From Fragilariopsis cylindrus CCMP1102 (Eukaryota; Bacillariophyta; Bacillariophyceae; Bacillariales; Bacillariaceae): a DNA stretch of 64,000 bases. The stretch lies in NCBI GenBank assembly GCA_900095095.1, contig FMBT01000324.1, forward strand, positions 124,001-188,000. Reading direction: 5' to 3'. This document shows, one piece after another, positions 45,447-57,668 of this stretch; the first letter of the stretch is position 1; each line of letters starts with the position of its first letter. Under the pieces are notes generated by a model. That model was not told the DNA's origin. It did no database searches and was given only the letters and a program-made list of their open reading frames with translations. The translations under genes were made by a program, and so were the position numbers.

Positions 45447-47003
45447 TTATTCGTTTGTACTTTTCATTTCCTTTTCTTTCGCTTCCTTCTCTTTCCTTTC
45501 CTGGGTTTTTTTCCTTCGTTCCTTCATAATTTTGACCGCAGTAGATTGTCTTTCTTGTGGAGTTAGTTCGTTAGATTTCCTACTAGAATTAAGTATATCA
45601 TGTGAGGCATTTCGTAAAAATTCTGGTAGAGCTGGCACTGACGATAGTAGTGTACGAGAGGAGGCCATCGTTGAAGACGATGACGTACTATTACTAGATA
45701 TTAGACCCATGGGTAATGGAGATGGAAAACTTCTACCATTTCCACCATCACCTAACAAGAGACTGTTCATAGCATCCACAGCTTCATCGTGACTTAAGGT
45801 ACCGTAGGAAAATCCACCATTTTCGATCAATACCCGCCCTTTCCAGAATTCTGTAACGGTCTTGACTAAGTCGATCGCAACATCCTTTTTTTCCACAGGT
45901 GATAGTCTAAGAAAACGTTCTTTTTCTATCTTAAGCATTACATCAAGTCGGTTATTACCAACGATGTTAGACTCTTTACTTAGTGTTTTGCAATCACTTG
46001 CAAATACGATGTCCATTCCTTGATGGGCTAGTACGACCTCCCCATTGTTCATGATACGAGATAATGCTCCCGAATTGATTTTTGAAGTACCAAATTTCAT
46101 GGCGCGTTTCATAAATGAGGATGACACACTACATCTGGACGTTTTTTTCTTGTCCAATGTCAATCCAGAATCAAACGAATTCGAACGTCGTAACAAAGAA
46201 CTTCTACGTCCTCGTTTCTTATTATCTGGCTTCGTGGTATTTCCACCATCAAAGGAGGGGAAATCTTCAACAAGAAAGTCCACAGAAGCCGCATATATCG
46301 ACATGGGTTCGAAAAGATCTTCTTCGTCTTCCTTTTTAATGGCTGCTTCCCAATCATAAAGTGCTCGTGTATCTGCAATCAAATTTGATGCAGATTGAGA
46401 ACGTCGGAGTGAGGGTTGCCGTGTCTCGTTCATACTTCTTTCGATCAGTTCATTATCATTATCATTATCATTATCATTATAACTATCATAATTCATTGGC
46501 ATGGGTTCGAAAATTCCTTCTTCTTCGATCACTTCGATTTCCTCGGTTCGCGATTTGAATGTTTGTCGGATAAGCAGCTCGGAATCGTTTTCGTTGAGTT
46601 CTCTCCATTCACAATGAACGGTGTTACTATCGTTGCTGTCGTCGCTACTTGAGCTTGGTACTGCCTTGACAATGAACCGTCCTCGACGCTTATTACAATC
46701 TGAACTCTGATCACGGCCGCATGTATCATTATTACTATTGTTATCGGTATGTTTAAGACAGGTTATATCCATAATAGTTCTAATAATTTTATCACACTCT
46801 TCATGGTTGTTGTCGGAATAATTTGTATTGTAACTATTCTCATACATATCAATTAAAACTTTAAAACGATTGTTCCCAATTTGATCGATTTGATTTTCCA
46901 ACAAGAAAAAACAACCTGCTGTCCGTTCTTCGGCGAGGACGTCAAAGTTCTTCACCTCAATAATAGGGGAAGGATTATTTTCTTTAGACATACTATTATT
47001 CAA
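45447..47003 (-). CDS. DUF6824 double-domain protein
   Basis: Single-exon, 518 residues. Two divergent copies of the DUF6824 domain, abundant in diatoms, are visible. The first (about residues 17-160) reads NFDVLAEERTAG, QIGNNRFKVLIDMYE, RRGRFIVKAV and CEWRELNENDSELLIRQTF. The second (about 345-430) reads DIVFASDCKTLS, IVGNNRLDVMLKIEKERFL, VEFWKGR-like FWKGRVLIENGG and HDEAVDAMNSLLLG. Both lack the GRGG glycine motif of typical copies, although the G-N-x-R core is kept. Between them lie Ser- and Asp-rich disordered regions, two short LFEPM/IFEPM repeats and a (TCATTA)n-coded Asp-Asn run near 46447-46485. The C-terminus is basic and coiled (KIMKERRKKTQERKEKEAKE). The domain is often proposed to bind nucleic acid; I can only say nuclear regulatory protein is possible. 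Confidence 0.72.
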   Translation of the reverse strand: MNNSMSKENNPSPIIEVKNFDVLAEERTAGCFFLLENQIDQIGNNRFKVLIDMYENSYNTNYSDNNHEECDKIIRTIMDITCLKHTDNNSNNDTCGRDQSSDCNKRRGRFIVKAVPSSSSDDSNDSNTVHCEWRELNENDSELLIRQTFKSRTEEIEVIEEEGIFEPMPMNYDSYNDNDNDNDNELIERSMNETRQPSLRRSQSASNLIADTRALYDWEAAIKKEDEEDLFEPMSIYAASVDFLVEDFPSFDGGNTTKPDNKKRGRRSSLLRRSNSFDSGLTLDKKKTSRCSVSSSFMKRAMKFGTSKINSGALSRIMNNGEVVLAHQGMDIVFASDCKTLSKESNIVGNNRLDVMLKIEKERFLRLSPVEKKDVAIDLVKTVTEFWKGRVLIENGGFSYGTLSHDEAVDAMNSLLLGDGGNGRSFPSPLPMGLISSNSTSSSSTMASSRTLLSSVPALPEFLRNASHDILNSSRKSNELTPQERQSTAVKIMKERRKKTQERKEKEAKEKEMKSTNE

Positions 47004-47628
47004 TATTAATATATTTCAATTATCACCGTAGCAATGAATCAATGATATATATTAGGATGCAAGAAAGCAATACGAAGATAGATGTTGTGCCATTGACAAC
47101 AAAAACTTGTCATGCCTTGTTATTGTTCTCCTATGGCGACATACGATTGTCTCTGAACTTCGCTCACGTTAAATGACGAAGAAGACCACATCTTGAAAAT
47201 CAATAAATTTGGATCTACTACTGTAGTAAAAGATATAAAATTCTTCGCGCGCGCCAAAAATAATAAGCCCATGCCGATAAAGAAGTACGGCATACATTAT
47301 TACCGCAGATGAGTGTAGGACCTATGAGTGAACATATTATTAGAGTAAGTTAGTTGGTGTGCTAGATAAAATACACACAGCATCAATCAACATCAGCCCA
47401 ATAAAAACAATAGATCAACTAAGCTCACGATTTATCATAACACACAATTTACATACGCAAGTAGGGGTCTTTTAGTGTTTAGAAGTGCTTGTGAGGTTAG
47501 ATGCATTTAAAATTTGTGCAACTAACTAAATAAATTGTACCTAAAGAAAAGAAGTAAGATGAATATCTACTAGCTAGTATTGGCAAAGTTCCAGGAATAC
47601 CTTGAGCCTTCACGGCTTGAGATATCGA
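47004..47628. other. Intergenic, promoter of DUF6824 gene
   Basis: 625 bases. The only notable site is the GC-rich E2F-like motif at 47247-47260. No ORF or repeat otherwise. Confidence 0.45.
47247..47260 (-). promoter_or_regulatory. E2F/DP-like site upstream of the DUF6824 gene
   Basis: On the minus strand the bases read TTTTTGGCGCGCGC, an exact match to the E2F consensus TTTSSCGC, about 245 bases upstream of the DUF6824 start codon and in AT-rich DNA. Function is inferred only. Confidence 0.35.
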
Positions 47629-49516
47629 TTACCGTTCGGGGAATGCTGTCCATGGACGCATATCATAAGCACACTCACACTCCTCCGGGATTGTTAACTT
47701 CGCAGCCGTATTATTATTGGAACAATGTAAATATGTGAATTCAATAGCTTTCAATATTTGTTCTTTTTGTTTCTCGGGAACATTAGGTAGTAATGGAGAA
47801 TAATCAGATCCTAACCGTGTAGCAATACCAGGAGTATAACCCCATCCGATTCGACTTTTTCCTATATTCTCCTCCCTTGACAGCTCAAAATCCCAACTCT
47901 GAAGGTTTTTGTCAAACACAGCGTATCGATCCTTTGCATAGTCAAGCATTCCGTATGACTTAATCAAGTTGTGACACCATACAATCTGCCCAAACGAATA
48001 CACGTCATTTACGATACCTTTGTGCCAATTTTCGATCCAATCTTTACCCAAGGCATCTACCTCTGCATCATGCAACCTCTTAGAAACGTTCTTTACTTTC
48101 TCTATCATTTCTTCTTTACGATTAGCCATCATATACGCAGCTATAACTGGTTCATCCAAATCACTCGGTCGGGCAGCGCCAATCGTAATCGTATGAATGG
48201 GCGCACTTTGTTCGTCTATGTGCTCATGATTCCACAACCATAGGGGACCATACTGAATTGGTTCTAGATCTGGAAGGATCAAAGATCGTAACTTTTTTGA
48301 AGGTGCATACAATTTTCCGCCCTTGTCGTACGGACTATAACAACATTTTAGTAATTTATTAATTAAAAACATGGTATGAGCAAAAACAAGATGCATGTGG
48401 AAAAACACAACAAAATAAACAATGGTTAATAACTTACCTGATGATGAAAACACCCATATCCTTTTCTTTCATGAGTCGGATATTATCCAAGTTTCCTCCA
48501 CATTGCCCCCCTCCACTTGCGGTATAACTCCCCAAAAAATGATAATGTATGTTCGCGTATTCAAATTGGTCCGTTTCGATACAACGTTTAATCAATTCTG
48601 GTTGACCGTGTGTTGAAAATCCAATGTGTTTAATTTTTCCTTCAGCTTGATATTCCTTGATGATATCCATGAGATTTTCATCGTCTTCGTTCTGAAACAT
48701 AAGATCGTATGCGAAGTCCATATTAACACCATGAAAGGAAAATAAATCTATGTAATCCAGTTGTAATAGTCGGAAACTCGTTTCGAGTGTCTTCCGAAAG
48801 TCTTTTGCTGGCATACAATTGACCTTGGTTTGAATAATCAAATCTTCTCGTTTGATCCCTCTATCGAAAATTGATTTAAAAGCATGACCAATCTGCAATT
48901 CACTACTTCCATATCCTCTAGCAGTTTCAATATGATTTATTCCAAGATTATGAATAGCATGATACATTGTTTCGGTCAAGTTATCCTGGCATTCCTTGGA
49001 AACCTTTTCAAAATCATTCATGGTACCATCCCATGTTTGCTGAAATCTCATACACCCTAATGTCACAATAGGTATCTGAATTCCTGTTTTTCCGAATCGA
49101 ACCTTAGGAACTTTGATATTACATGACAATGATGATGACGATGATGATGAGGCGAGAATATCACACGATGAGACAATATTCAATAATCCATATTTAAGAG
49201 TTTCCTCCCCATCGTCGTCATCATCGCCATCATGACCACCATCCGTGTTATTATTATTATTGTTCCTATCTACCATATCAACAAGATCCAACATGCTGCG
49301 TCCAATCTTAACAAGACGATCTTCGTCCCTCGATGATTCAGATTCGAGAAATTTAGATGATGCTTTTTGGAGGAACTTTCGAGCTATAGATATAGATAAT
49401 GCGTTCGGATGAACGACATCATTCTCTGGTAGACTATTTTGCTCTTCTTTTCCTTCATTGATGGCAGAGCGTGCATATTCATTGAGATGTAGTTGTGACA
49501 TTTTTCGCGGATTCAC
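47629..49516 (-). CDS. Aldo/keto reductase family oxidoreductase
   Basis: Exons 49516-48438 and 48334-47629 give 594 residues. The AKR barrel (about residues 140-400) has KTGIQIPIVTLGCMRFQQTW, HIETARGYGSSELQIG, IIQTKVN, DYIDLFSFHGV, IKHIGFSTHG and GVFIISPYDKGGKLY across the splice junction. Of the catalytic tetrad, Tyr (YGSSE), Lys (QTKV) and His (SFHGV) are present but the Asp of DTA is Glu. An Asn/Asp-rich N-terminal region of 130 residues precedes the barrel, and a C-terminal region of about 190 residues (PVIAAYMMANRKEE, DWIENWHKGI, YTPGIATRLG) follows; in the COG1453-like group the tail is also long. Substrate is unknown. No targeting sequence is seen. Confidence 0.86.
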
Positions 49517-49925
49517 TTGTTTTCAAAAGTTATCAGAAGAGGAATAAGGCAGGCAAGAAGGTGTAGTCTACAGGTATGTATGATGTGTGTTTGATGTTTG
49601 ATTAGTAGTTAGTTAGATTGTTTGATTATTCTCAATTCATTATTCGTCCATCATTTATCATTTCAACTTCCAACTAACATCAAACAGGGCCAGGCCGTCA
49701 CACTTTTCGCTCCGCGCGAATTAATCACAAAATCCAGTCCCGAATTCGAACCAATCCATCATCCATCGAACCACCTTAAATTCAAAAATACAAAATACAT
49801 CATTGGAATCATTGGTTAATGGACAATTTGAACGCAAAATCCTTATCGAACATCGAACGTCGTCCATGATAACTTCTTCATTAACAGTCCATACCAACAC
49901 AATAAGAAACTAACATTCATCTTCA
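49517..49925. promoter_or_regulatory. Divergent promoter gap AKR / topoisomerase II
   Basis: About 410 bases between start codons pointing apart, with TTGATTAGTAGTTAGTTAG-like short repeats near 49600. No defined element. Confidence 0.4.
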
Positions 49926-52900
49926 ATGCTTCAACGTTTCTGTGGACAATCGTTTAAATTCAGAAATAGATCTTTGGTCTCTTTTGGATTCAATACCTAT
50001 GATTCGACGAGAATCTCAACAATCATCTCGCCATCATGCAGCAATAATGATATTTACAACGTTTCTGCAGGGCATTTTTTCTCCTCTTCTACAGCGACGA
50101 CAAGTGTCACAGAAAGGAATTCGACAGAATCAAAACTGGATAATATAAATGAAAGATCTGTAGAGGAACAATACATCAGAAAAACTCCACTTGAACATGT
50201 TCTTTTGCGTCCCGGTATGTACGTTGGCCCAACTGAACGTCTTCCACCTATTGATTGTTGGGTTTTAGATCCTTCCCCGAAACCGCTCGGTACAAAAAAG
50301 AACATCTCATTTAAGATGATACAAAAGGAATACGGCTTAATACCAGCATTGCAAAAAGTTTTCGATGAGATCCTAGTCAATGCAACAGACAATCAATTGC
50401 GACACCCAAAATCTTGTACGTTACTAGATGTATCCATCGAACAGGGGAGCAAGAGCAAAGAACCGATTATTCGCATATGGAACAATGGGAAAGGGATACC
50501 AATTAAAATCCACAAGGAAGAAAATATGTACCTTCCTGAAATGCTCTTTGGTCACTTATTGACTGGAAGTAACTTCGATGACACTGAGAAACGACTTACG
50601 GGAGGTCGACATGGTTACGGTGCCAAACTTTCCAACATCTTTTCCAAATCATTCACAATAGAAACAGTTGATTGTCGACAACGACTTCATTATAAACAAA
50701 CGTGGACTAAGAATATGACAGAAGCGGGAGAACCGCAAATCACAACGCTAGATAAGTCCGATGCAAAAGAGGACTATACCTGTATTAGCTTTGTTCCTGA
50801 TATACAACGACTTTCAGGTGATCCAAAAATAACAACAATTAATAATCATGATTATGCCTTAATGTGTCGACGAGTCGTCGATGCAGCAGGGTGTGCTGCG
50901 GGGAAATTAGAAGTCATTTTAAATGGACATGATGTATCAATGGAGTCTTTTGCAGACTACATCAATCTATACAGAAAAAAAGATAAATTGTCATCAGAAA
51001 TGTGCTATACAAAGATAGGGTCCCGGTGGAATGTAGGCATTGGACTGTCAGATAGTAACTCATTCGTGTCAGTATCATTTGTGAATGGCATGTTCACGTC
51101 GAGAGGAGGAACACATATCAATGCTATTATCAATCAAGTGGTCAAACGCATTCAAGAAAAGGCCACAAAATCTGATCCAAGTCTCTCAAATGTCCTAACA
51201 CCGGGTCTAATACGTAGGAATATATTTCTGGCATGTAACGCATATATCGAGAATCCAACTTTTGACTCACAAATGAAAGACCACCTGACGTCTAATCCAA
51301 GCAGTTTCGGAAGCTCGTATACTCTCACTGAAAAATACCTTAAAGAACTAGTCCGAACCGAAGAGAATGGAGGACCAGGTATCGTTGAAGAAGTATTACG
51401 TGTAGCCAAAGGACAACAACAAGCAAATCTTTTCAAACAGGTCGGAGGAAAGAAGACCAAGCGGCAGCTACTTTCAATACCCAAGCTCGAAGATGCACAC
51501 AATGCAGGTTCGAATGGTGATTCGAAATGCACTCTAATACTGACAGAAGGAGATTCTGCAAAAGCATTGGCGGTTGCTGGATTAGAAATTATTGGAAGAG
51601 ACAAATTTGGTGTTTTTCCTCTCCGTGGAAAGTTTCTCAATGTTCGTACCTGTCGAGTAGATCAACTATCAAATAATGCGGAAGTGAAGGCCTTATTTGC
51701 AATTCTTGGACTCAATTTTGATAAGGAGTACGATACTATGGAAGAACGCAACGAGCTTCGATATAGCCACATTATGCTCATGACAGATCAAGACGAGGAT
51801 GGATCACATATCAAGGGACTGGTAATCAATTTCTTTCGTCACTTTTGGCCGAAATTGTTGAAACCAGCAGTCGACGAACCTTTTGACCAACCGTTTCTCT
51901 CGTCTTTTGCGACACCCCTTCTGAAGGCAATTAGAAAAATAGTAAAAAATACCTATCTTTTTACTCCGTGGCAGAATACAATGCATGGCGAGCCTCCCTT
52001 ATTGGTACCAATGATGATATCGGGAAATGGAAAGTTAAGTTCTATAAAGGACTCGGTACTAGTACGCCAGCAGAAGCCAAAGAGTACTTTTCTGCATTCG
52101 ATAAACATCATGTACCGTTCATTTGGAAGTCAGAATTAGATGGTGAGCTTCTAGATAAAGTTTTCGACAAGTCTAGGGCAGCTGACCGTCGGGATTGGAT
52201 CACTAGTGTATACGACCCTGAATCAACCTTATCATATGATGCCGAAGGTCGTATCACTTACGAAGACTTTGTGAACAAAGAAATGATTCACTTTTCCAAC
52301 AGCGATAACGTCAGAAGCATACCAAGCGTAATCGACGGACTTAAACCATCCCAAAGAAAAGTACTGCATGCCTGTTTCAAGAGAAAGTTAAAATCTGAAA
52401 TCAAGGTTGCTCAGCTTAGTGGCTATTGCGCTGAACACACTGCTTATCATCATGGTGAAGCTTCCTTACAGTCAACTATCATCGGAATGGCTCAAGACTT
52501 TGTTGGATCAAACAATATCAATCTGTTGGTCCCGTCAGGTCAGTTTGGTACGCGTCTAGCGGGGGGAGAGGACGCAGCTTCTCCACGTTACATTTTTACG
52601 CACTTATCTCCTATTACCAGATATCTCTTCCCAGAGGATGATGATATGCTCCTTGATTACCTCGAGGACGATGGTCAATCGATCGAGCCAAAATTCTTTT
52701 GTCCAATCATTCCTTTACTGTTGGTCAATGGTACTCAAGGCATCGGAACTGGTTGGTCCACATTCATTCCACAGCACAAACCGTTGAGTGTTGTAGACTA
52801 TATTAGAGCGAAGCTTGACCAAACACTTAGTATTCCTCAGATTGAGCCATATTCGCGGGGATTTGAGGGAGTTATTGATCGCCAAGAAAATGGTTACGCA

Positions 52901-53701
52901 AGCTACGGAAGGATGCGTATTCTCGACGACAAAACGATATTTATCGACGAGCTACCAATTGGTATTTGGACTAATAACTATAAGACTTTTTTATTGAAGA
53001 TGCAATCAAAGGGAACTATTGTTGACTTTAAAGAAGACCATACAACTACAAAGGTTTCGTTTACAGTGAAACTGAAATCTGCCGAACTTCACAGAATGCA
53101 ACAATCGGGGTTGGAAAAAGCTTTTAAGCTGAACTCGAATCTTCCAATGACAAATATGAATGCTTTTGATGACCAAAGTGCGATTCAGAAATTTGTTTCC
53201 GCAGAATCAATTGCTGATACTTACTTTCCGGTAAGAATGTCTCTTTACCACGACCGAAAGTCAATGTTGATGTCAGAAATGAATTATAAAACTTCCGTCT
53301 TGGAAAACAAGGCCCGTTTCATCCAACTAGTTTCGGAGGGGCAAATCGAACTACTTGGTGGTAAAATGTCAAAAGATAAATCATTTTCTGTGCTTGAATC
53401 GTTTGGATTCAGTACAACGGACGAACTGAATCAACTTCGCAACAATAATAGCATTTACCGCAAACAAATTCATGAGGATTCGAGTGGTAACGATGTTAAT
53501 ATTGTGGAACAGGACACAGACAACGAGACGTCTTCGTTCGATTATCTCTTCAAGATGCCATTGTCATCTCTAACCAGTGACAGGATTGGAGCATTAAAAA
53601 AAGAGTCATCCCAAACAACGTCTGACCTAAATGCGATACGGGAGTTGCAACCAGAAGAAATATGGTTATCTGATTTGGATAAACTAGCCCAATATTTATA
53701 A
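49926..53701 (+). CDS. TOP2: DNA topoisomerase II, organelle-targeted, one frameshift
   Basis: Type IIA enzyme that passes one duplex through another using ATP. The frame is intact to about residue 677; one base added to the T run 51958-51962 joins it to the second part, for 1258 residues. Motifs: FDEILVNATDNQLRHP (ATPase), LTGGRHGYGAKLSNIFS, TEGDSAKALAVAG (TOPRIM Glu, about 540), MTDQDEDGSHIKGL (acidic triad, about 619), FYKGLGTSTPAEAKEY, IPSVIDGLKPSQRKVLHACF and catalytic Tyr in SPRYIFTHLSP near residue 889, then GTGWSTFIPQH. The usual Asn of GRNGYGAK is His here. The first 40 residues are basic with almost no acids (MLQRFCGQSFKFRNRSLVSF), like a mitochondrial presequence, and the long nuclear C-terminal tail is absent. 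A second, nuclear gene would be expected elsewhere. It ends 72 bases from MSH5. Confidence 0.92.
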
Positions 53702-53773
53702 AATAATAGATTTCGCTACGCTATTGAAGTAGACAATAGTTGTAATAATAATAATTCCACCTTTGAAGTTCAA

Positions 53774-56700
53774 CTACTCGTGTGGGTTTACTTTTTCTAG
53801 AAGAAGAAGCAAATGCTTGACTTGCTCGTCACTGCATGTGCCACTTTCCCAGGAATCTACCGATGCAAAGAACGCGAGCATATATCTCTCTGTTGCTGAA
53901 AACTTCGGGATTTGTTTTGTTGCCTCTGGCAAAGGCCGGATGAACTTCCTCGCTCTCATGGTCTGAATTATCTCCTTGGCGCGATCAATCACAGTGTGAC
54001 TAACTCCAGCGTTCTTCGCACAAATAAGACCAGCCGACGAAGAAGCAACGCCATCTTCCAGCTTGAATAAGGGTGTTGCACTGTCATCGTCGCCATCTGG
54101 TAAATGAATTGCCATACGTCGAGCTCGAATCCCAGCATCTTGGTCCTTAATGACATTCATTGTGAACAGCTCTAAAAAATGAGTTGTGCATACTGATTTG
54201 CATTGAATTTTTGACAGTTGTTTCAATGCCGCTCCTAATATTGCAATTCCTGATGCCGGATTTGTACCTTTACCAAATTCATCGATAAGAACAAGAGATT
54301 TGGGAGTCGCCTTGAGAATTATAGAGGCCATTTCGGTGAGTTCTAGTTGGTAGCTACTCTGGGGTCTGCTGCATGTTTCAATGGTCGAAACACGTGCAAA
54401 AATTTGATCTGTTATGGAGATGATGGCTTGTGAACATGGAATAAAGGAGCCTATATGAGCCATGTAGACGAGCAGTCCTACTTGTCTTAGATAGCAACTC
54501 TTACCCGAATAGTTACTTCCAGTAACACACAAAATACGATCCAAGTCATCAATTTGGACGTCATTTGTCACAAATTCTCTCTCGCAAATAATTTCTTGAA
54601 GTGGGTGACGCCCATCTTTGATATAAATCACTTGACGACGCTTCTGCTGCTGCTGCTGCTGCTGTTGGGATTGGGATTGTACAGAGACAACATCATCGTC
54701 GTCAATCAAACGTGGTCGAGTGAATCCTAAGTCAGATGCACAGTCTGCAAAAGATAATATACAATCTAAGCTTGATAAAGCTTTGAAGCATTCACGAAGT
54801 TCATTTTCCGTTTCGAGAATGTCCTCTTCCAACTCCGTCACGATACTCCTTTCCGTATCTTTAATAAGACCATCTAAATCGCCAATTTCATCGTCCATGT
54901 TTCTCACTTCATCGCATTTGAAAAACACTTCACTGTCTTGCTGAAACTGATGAACAAAATCGTCTGGTAATTTAATTTGAGCATGAGAAATTAAATCTTT
55001 GTTCAACCCTACAAGATATCCAATCTGCGGCACGAAGACGACCGACAAACCATCAAGTTGATTGTGTTTTTGGAAAAGATGATTGGCCAGCTCCGCCAAA
55101 GTGTCCTCGAGATATTCGTACTGCTCCTTCCACAAATCCAATTCTTCGTGAAAGCCATGACGAATGACCAGCGTTGCCTTTTTGTTTTCTATTGTTAGTT
55201 CTACGTCAACAATAGCAGTAATGCGTTCCCGTAAATCAATCAAGTCTTCCACATTACACTGAGAATGCAATTCAGAGAAGTATTGGGAGCATAATTTTTT
55301 CGACGAATCGGGTTGTTGTGCATCCATGAACGACAGGATATCGTTTCGGAGAACGTTACTGATAGAGATTGCAGCCGATAAAGTCGTTGTCAAAATCAAG
55401 AAATCGTTCGGCTTGGTTGTGCATTTTTGGATTCGTAGTAAAATTTTATCAATTGGGCCAACATTTTTTAGTAGACTCAAGAGAACACCCACTGAAGTCT
55501 GCATTGTAGGATGTAGGAAGAATTCTGTAGCATCATGTCGCGTGCGGATGGCTTCCAAGTTTATCAACGGCTTTAGCATCCACTCTCGTAGTAATTGTCT
55601 TCCACCTCGACCTTTTTTGATGACAAGACACCGAAATGAAATCATAGCAAAAATACAGAAAGAAAACAGGGTAGGTTGTTAGCATAAGAGTGATAGTAGT
55701 ACTTTGTAATAAAGCTCTGCAATCACAGTCTATCTGTTCTTACTTTTTGTCCGATCCAACAATGAATATAAACTAAAACCTTCCTTAGAATTGCCCTGAC
55801 CTTTGGCGATTAGCGGATGGTGTTCAGTGGAAAAAATATGTAACGCTGAAAAGGTCGATGGTGAAATAGTCATATAAGCTGATGTTTTGGCATTGATAAT
55901 CTTATTGATGATGATATTGCTCCCTTCCTCTAATTGGAAGACTGTTGACTGAAGATACGAAAGAAGAGCCCCAAGGGCTTGGACAAGGACCTTGGAATCA
56001 AAGTCGATGACCTTAAAAAATAGAAAAGAACGATGGCATTAAAAAGTGAGAGGAATAAATTGACAAAATTGACAGAACCAGTTCACCATGTGCACACAAG
56101 AGGTACAAGTACTTACAGCTGCCAAGTAGTGAAAGCTAGATGGACGGAACATTGCTATTCCACCATTCGAAACAGAAGAATTTAGAGGAAAATTTCTACT
56201 TGAATCGTGGTGGTGTTGGTTTTGTCTCGCTTCTTGTTTCAGCATGGAAAGTACGTGTAATTTCTGTACAATGATCGTCTTGCATAAACGAACGTCAAAC
56301 GTTCCTGATTTCAGAAGTCGATATGGAATAGAAGATGATGAAAAGAGTGTGCTAGATTCTTCACCACCCGCTACATTAATACGAGCCGAAGAGACAGATT
56401 TATTTGTAGAAGGTCCTCTACTTTCGTCTACGTCACCCGTTACAACGTCGTCTTCTTCTCCCTCCTCCTCTTCTTCTTCATTGGCTGGAAGATGTGGAGG
56501 TGTACGTGTAACCATCTGCAAAAGCGGGGCATTATTGACGATGCGATTCCTGGGATAGAAAAGAAGGAATGAAAAAAATTCAATCGAAGGTTAGAAACAA
56601 GCAGAGATCGAAATCAATCCACTTCACTTCACTGAACACACACACATATATACACGCGCAAATGCTTACCCCACCAACACCTAAACAAAATAAATTATGA

Positions 56701-57315
56701 AGAGAAAACAGAAGGGCATTAGAAGTCATTTGATTTGTCGTCGTACCAACTCTAAAGGTAAACACGATTGTTACTCCATACCATGTTGGGTCTTGTTACT
56801 TGCAAAAAGCGTTCTACCAAAGCTTCTGTCTCGTATCCAGTAGCAGTACAATTCTCGACCGTGATTTCATTTTTTTCTTCATTATAGCAACAAAATGCAA
56901 TATTTGGTCCCTCTAAAACTACTGACATAGCGCAAAGACTTGGTTCCAGTGGAGCAGCTGTAGCTGCTGCTCTTACTGATGATGATGATGATGATGATGA
57001 TGATGTGCCTGCTGTTGCTCGAACTCGAACGCTTCCGTGACGAATGACTGACTCCTCGTCTATTCCAAATACTCTTTCATTGCTTCTACGTCTACTACTT
57101 CTACTACTAGATGAGTTATCGTCGAATTGTTGGTCGTGGTGTTGGCTTCGTGGTGTCCCCGTGACAAATGGTTCATAGCCACTCCTTTCATCGTCGTGCG
57201 AGCCTAAGAAAACAGATGACGCATCTTTCCTCACATCATCACGACCACCACTCCTTCCACTGCTGCACGTACTAGTGTTGCTATCAAAGTTCCTGTCAAT
57301 CGAAGTTCTTTCCAT
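53774..57315 (-). CDS. MSH5: MutS homologue MSH5 (meiotic recombination), with 11-base microexon
   Basis: MSH5 pairs with MSH4 as a clamp that stabilises meiotic crossover intermediates. Exons 57315-56782, 56680-56670 (11 bases), 56549-56117, 56011-55744 and 55611-53774 give 1027 residues. The N-terminal ribonuclease-H-like domain MSVVLEGPNIAFCCYNEEKN follows a long Ser-rich leader. The splices read NMVLVGNRIVNNAPLL, then LAAVIDFDSKVLVQALGALL, then DRTKSRGGRQLLREWML, all as in MSH5. Walker A is GSNYSGKS (about residue 780), followed by CYLRQVGLLVYMAHIGSFIP, and Walker B LVLIDEFGKGTNPASG; the mismatch-recognition FxE domain is absent, as in MSH5. A (CAG)n-coded Gln run sits at 54648-54665 and a (GAT)n-coded Ser run near 56983-57004. 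Presence suggests the organism keeps meiosis. Confidence 0.93.
56670..56680 (-). other. 11-base microexon of MSH5
   Basis: Bounded by TTTAG and GTAAGC. It encodes VLV plus two bases of a Gly codon and restores both phase and homology (PNMVLVGNR) between exons 1 and 3. Confidence 0.75.
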
Positions 57316-57585
57316 TCTAAAATATTATATATCTTGATTTAAAATATGCCATGAGGTTGTGCGTAATTTAAAAAAAAAATTGATTTTGTCGGCCTCTTTC
57401 AAAGTCGCTCCTTATTACCGTATGATCCACACGCAAAGGCAGAATGCAGTGCAAAACGCGCAGAATTTGTACACATTCGCTCGAGATTTTGTGGTCATCA
57501 TGAATGGCAAAACAACTACAGTACATAGAATTGAGTCAAATGCAGATGATGGGACATGAATGAGTTATTGCACCCCCCCCCCCCC

Positions 57586-57668
<83 letters not shown>

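Noticed and set aside
51958-51962. Programmed minus-one frameshift in topoisomerase II at the T run
   Set aside because: The zero-frame codons do not form a classical X-XXY-YYZ heptamer, and many other genes show similar one-base breaks in runs, so indel error is simpler.
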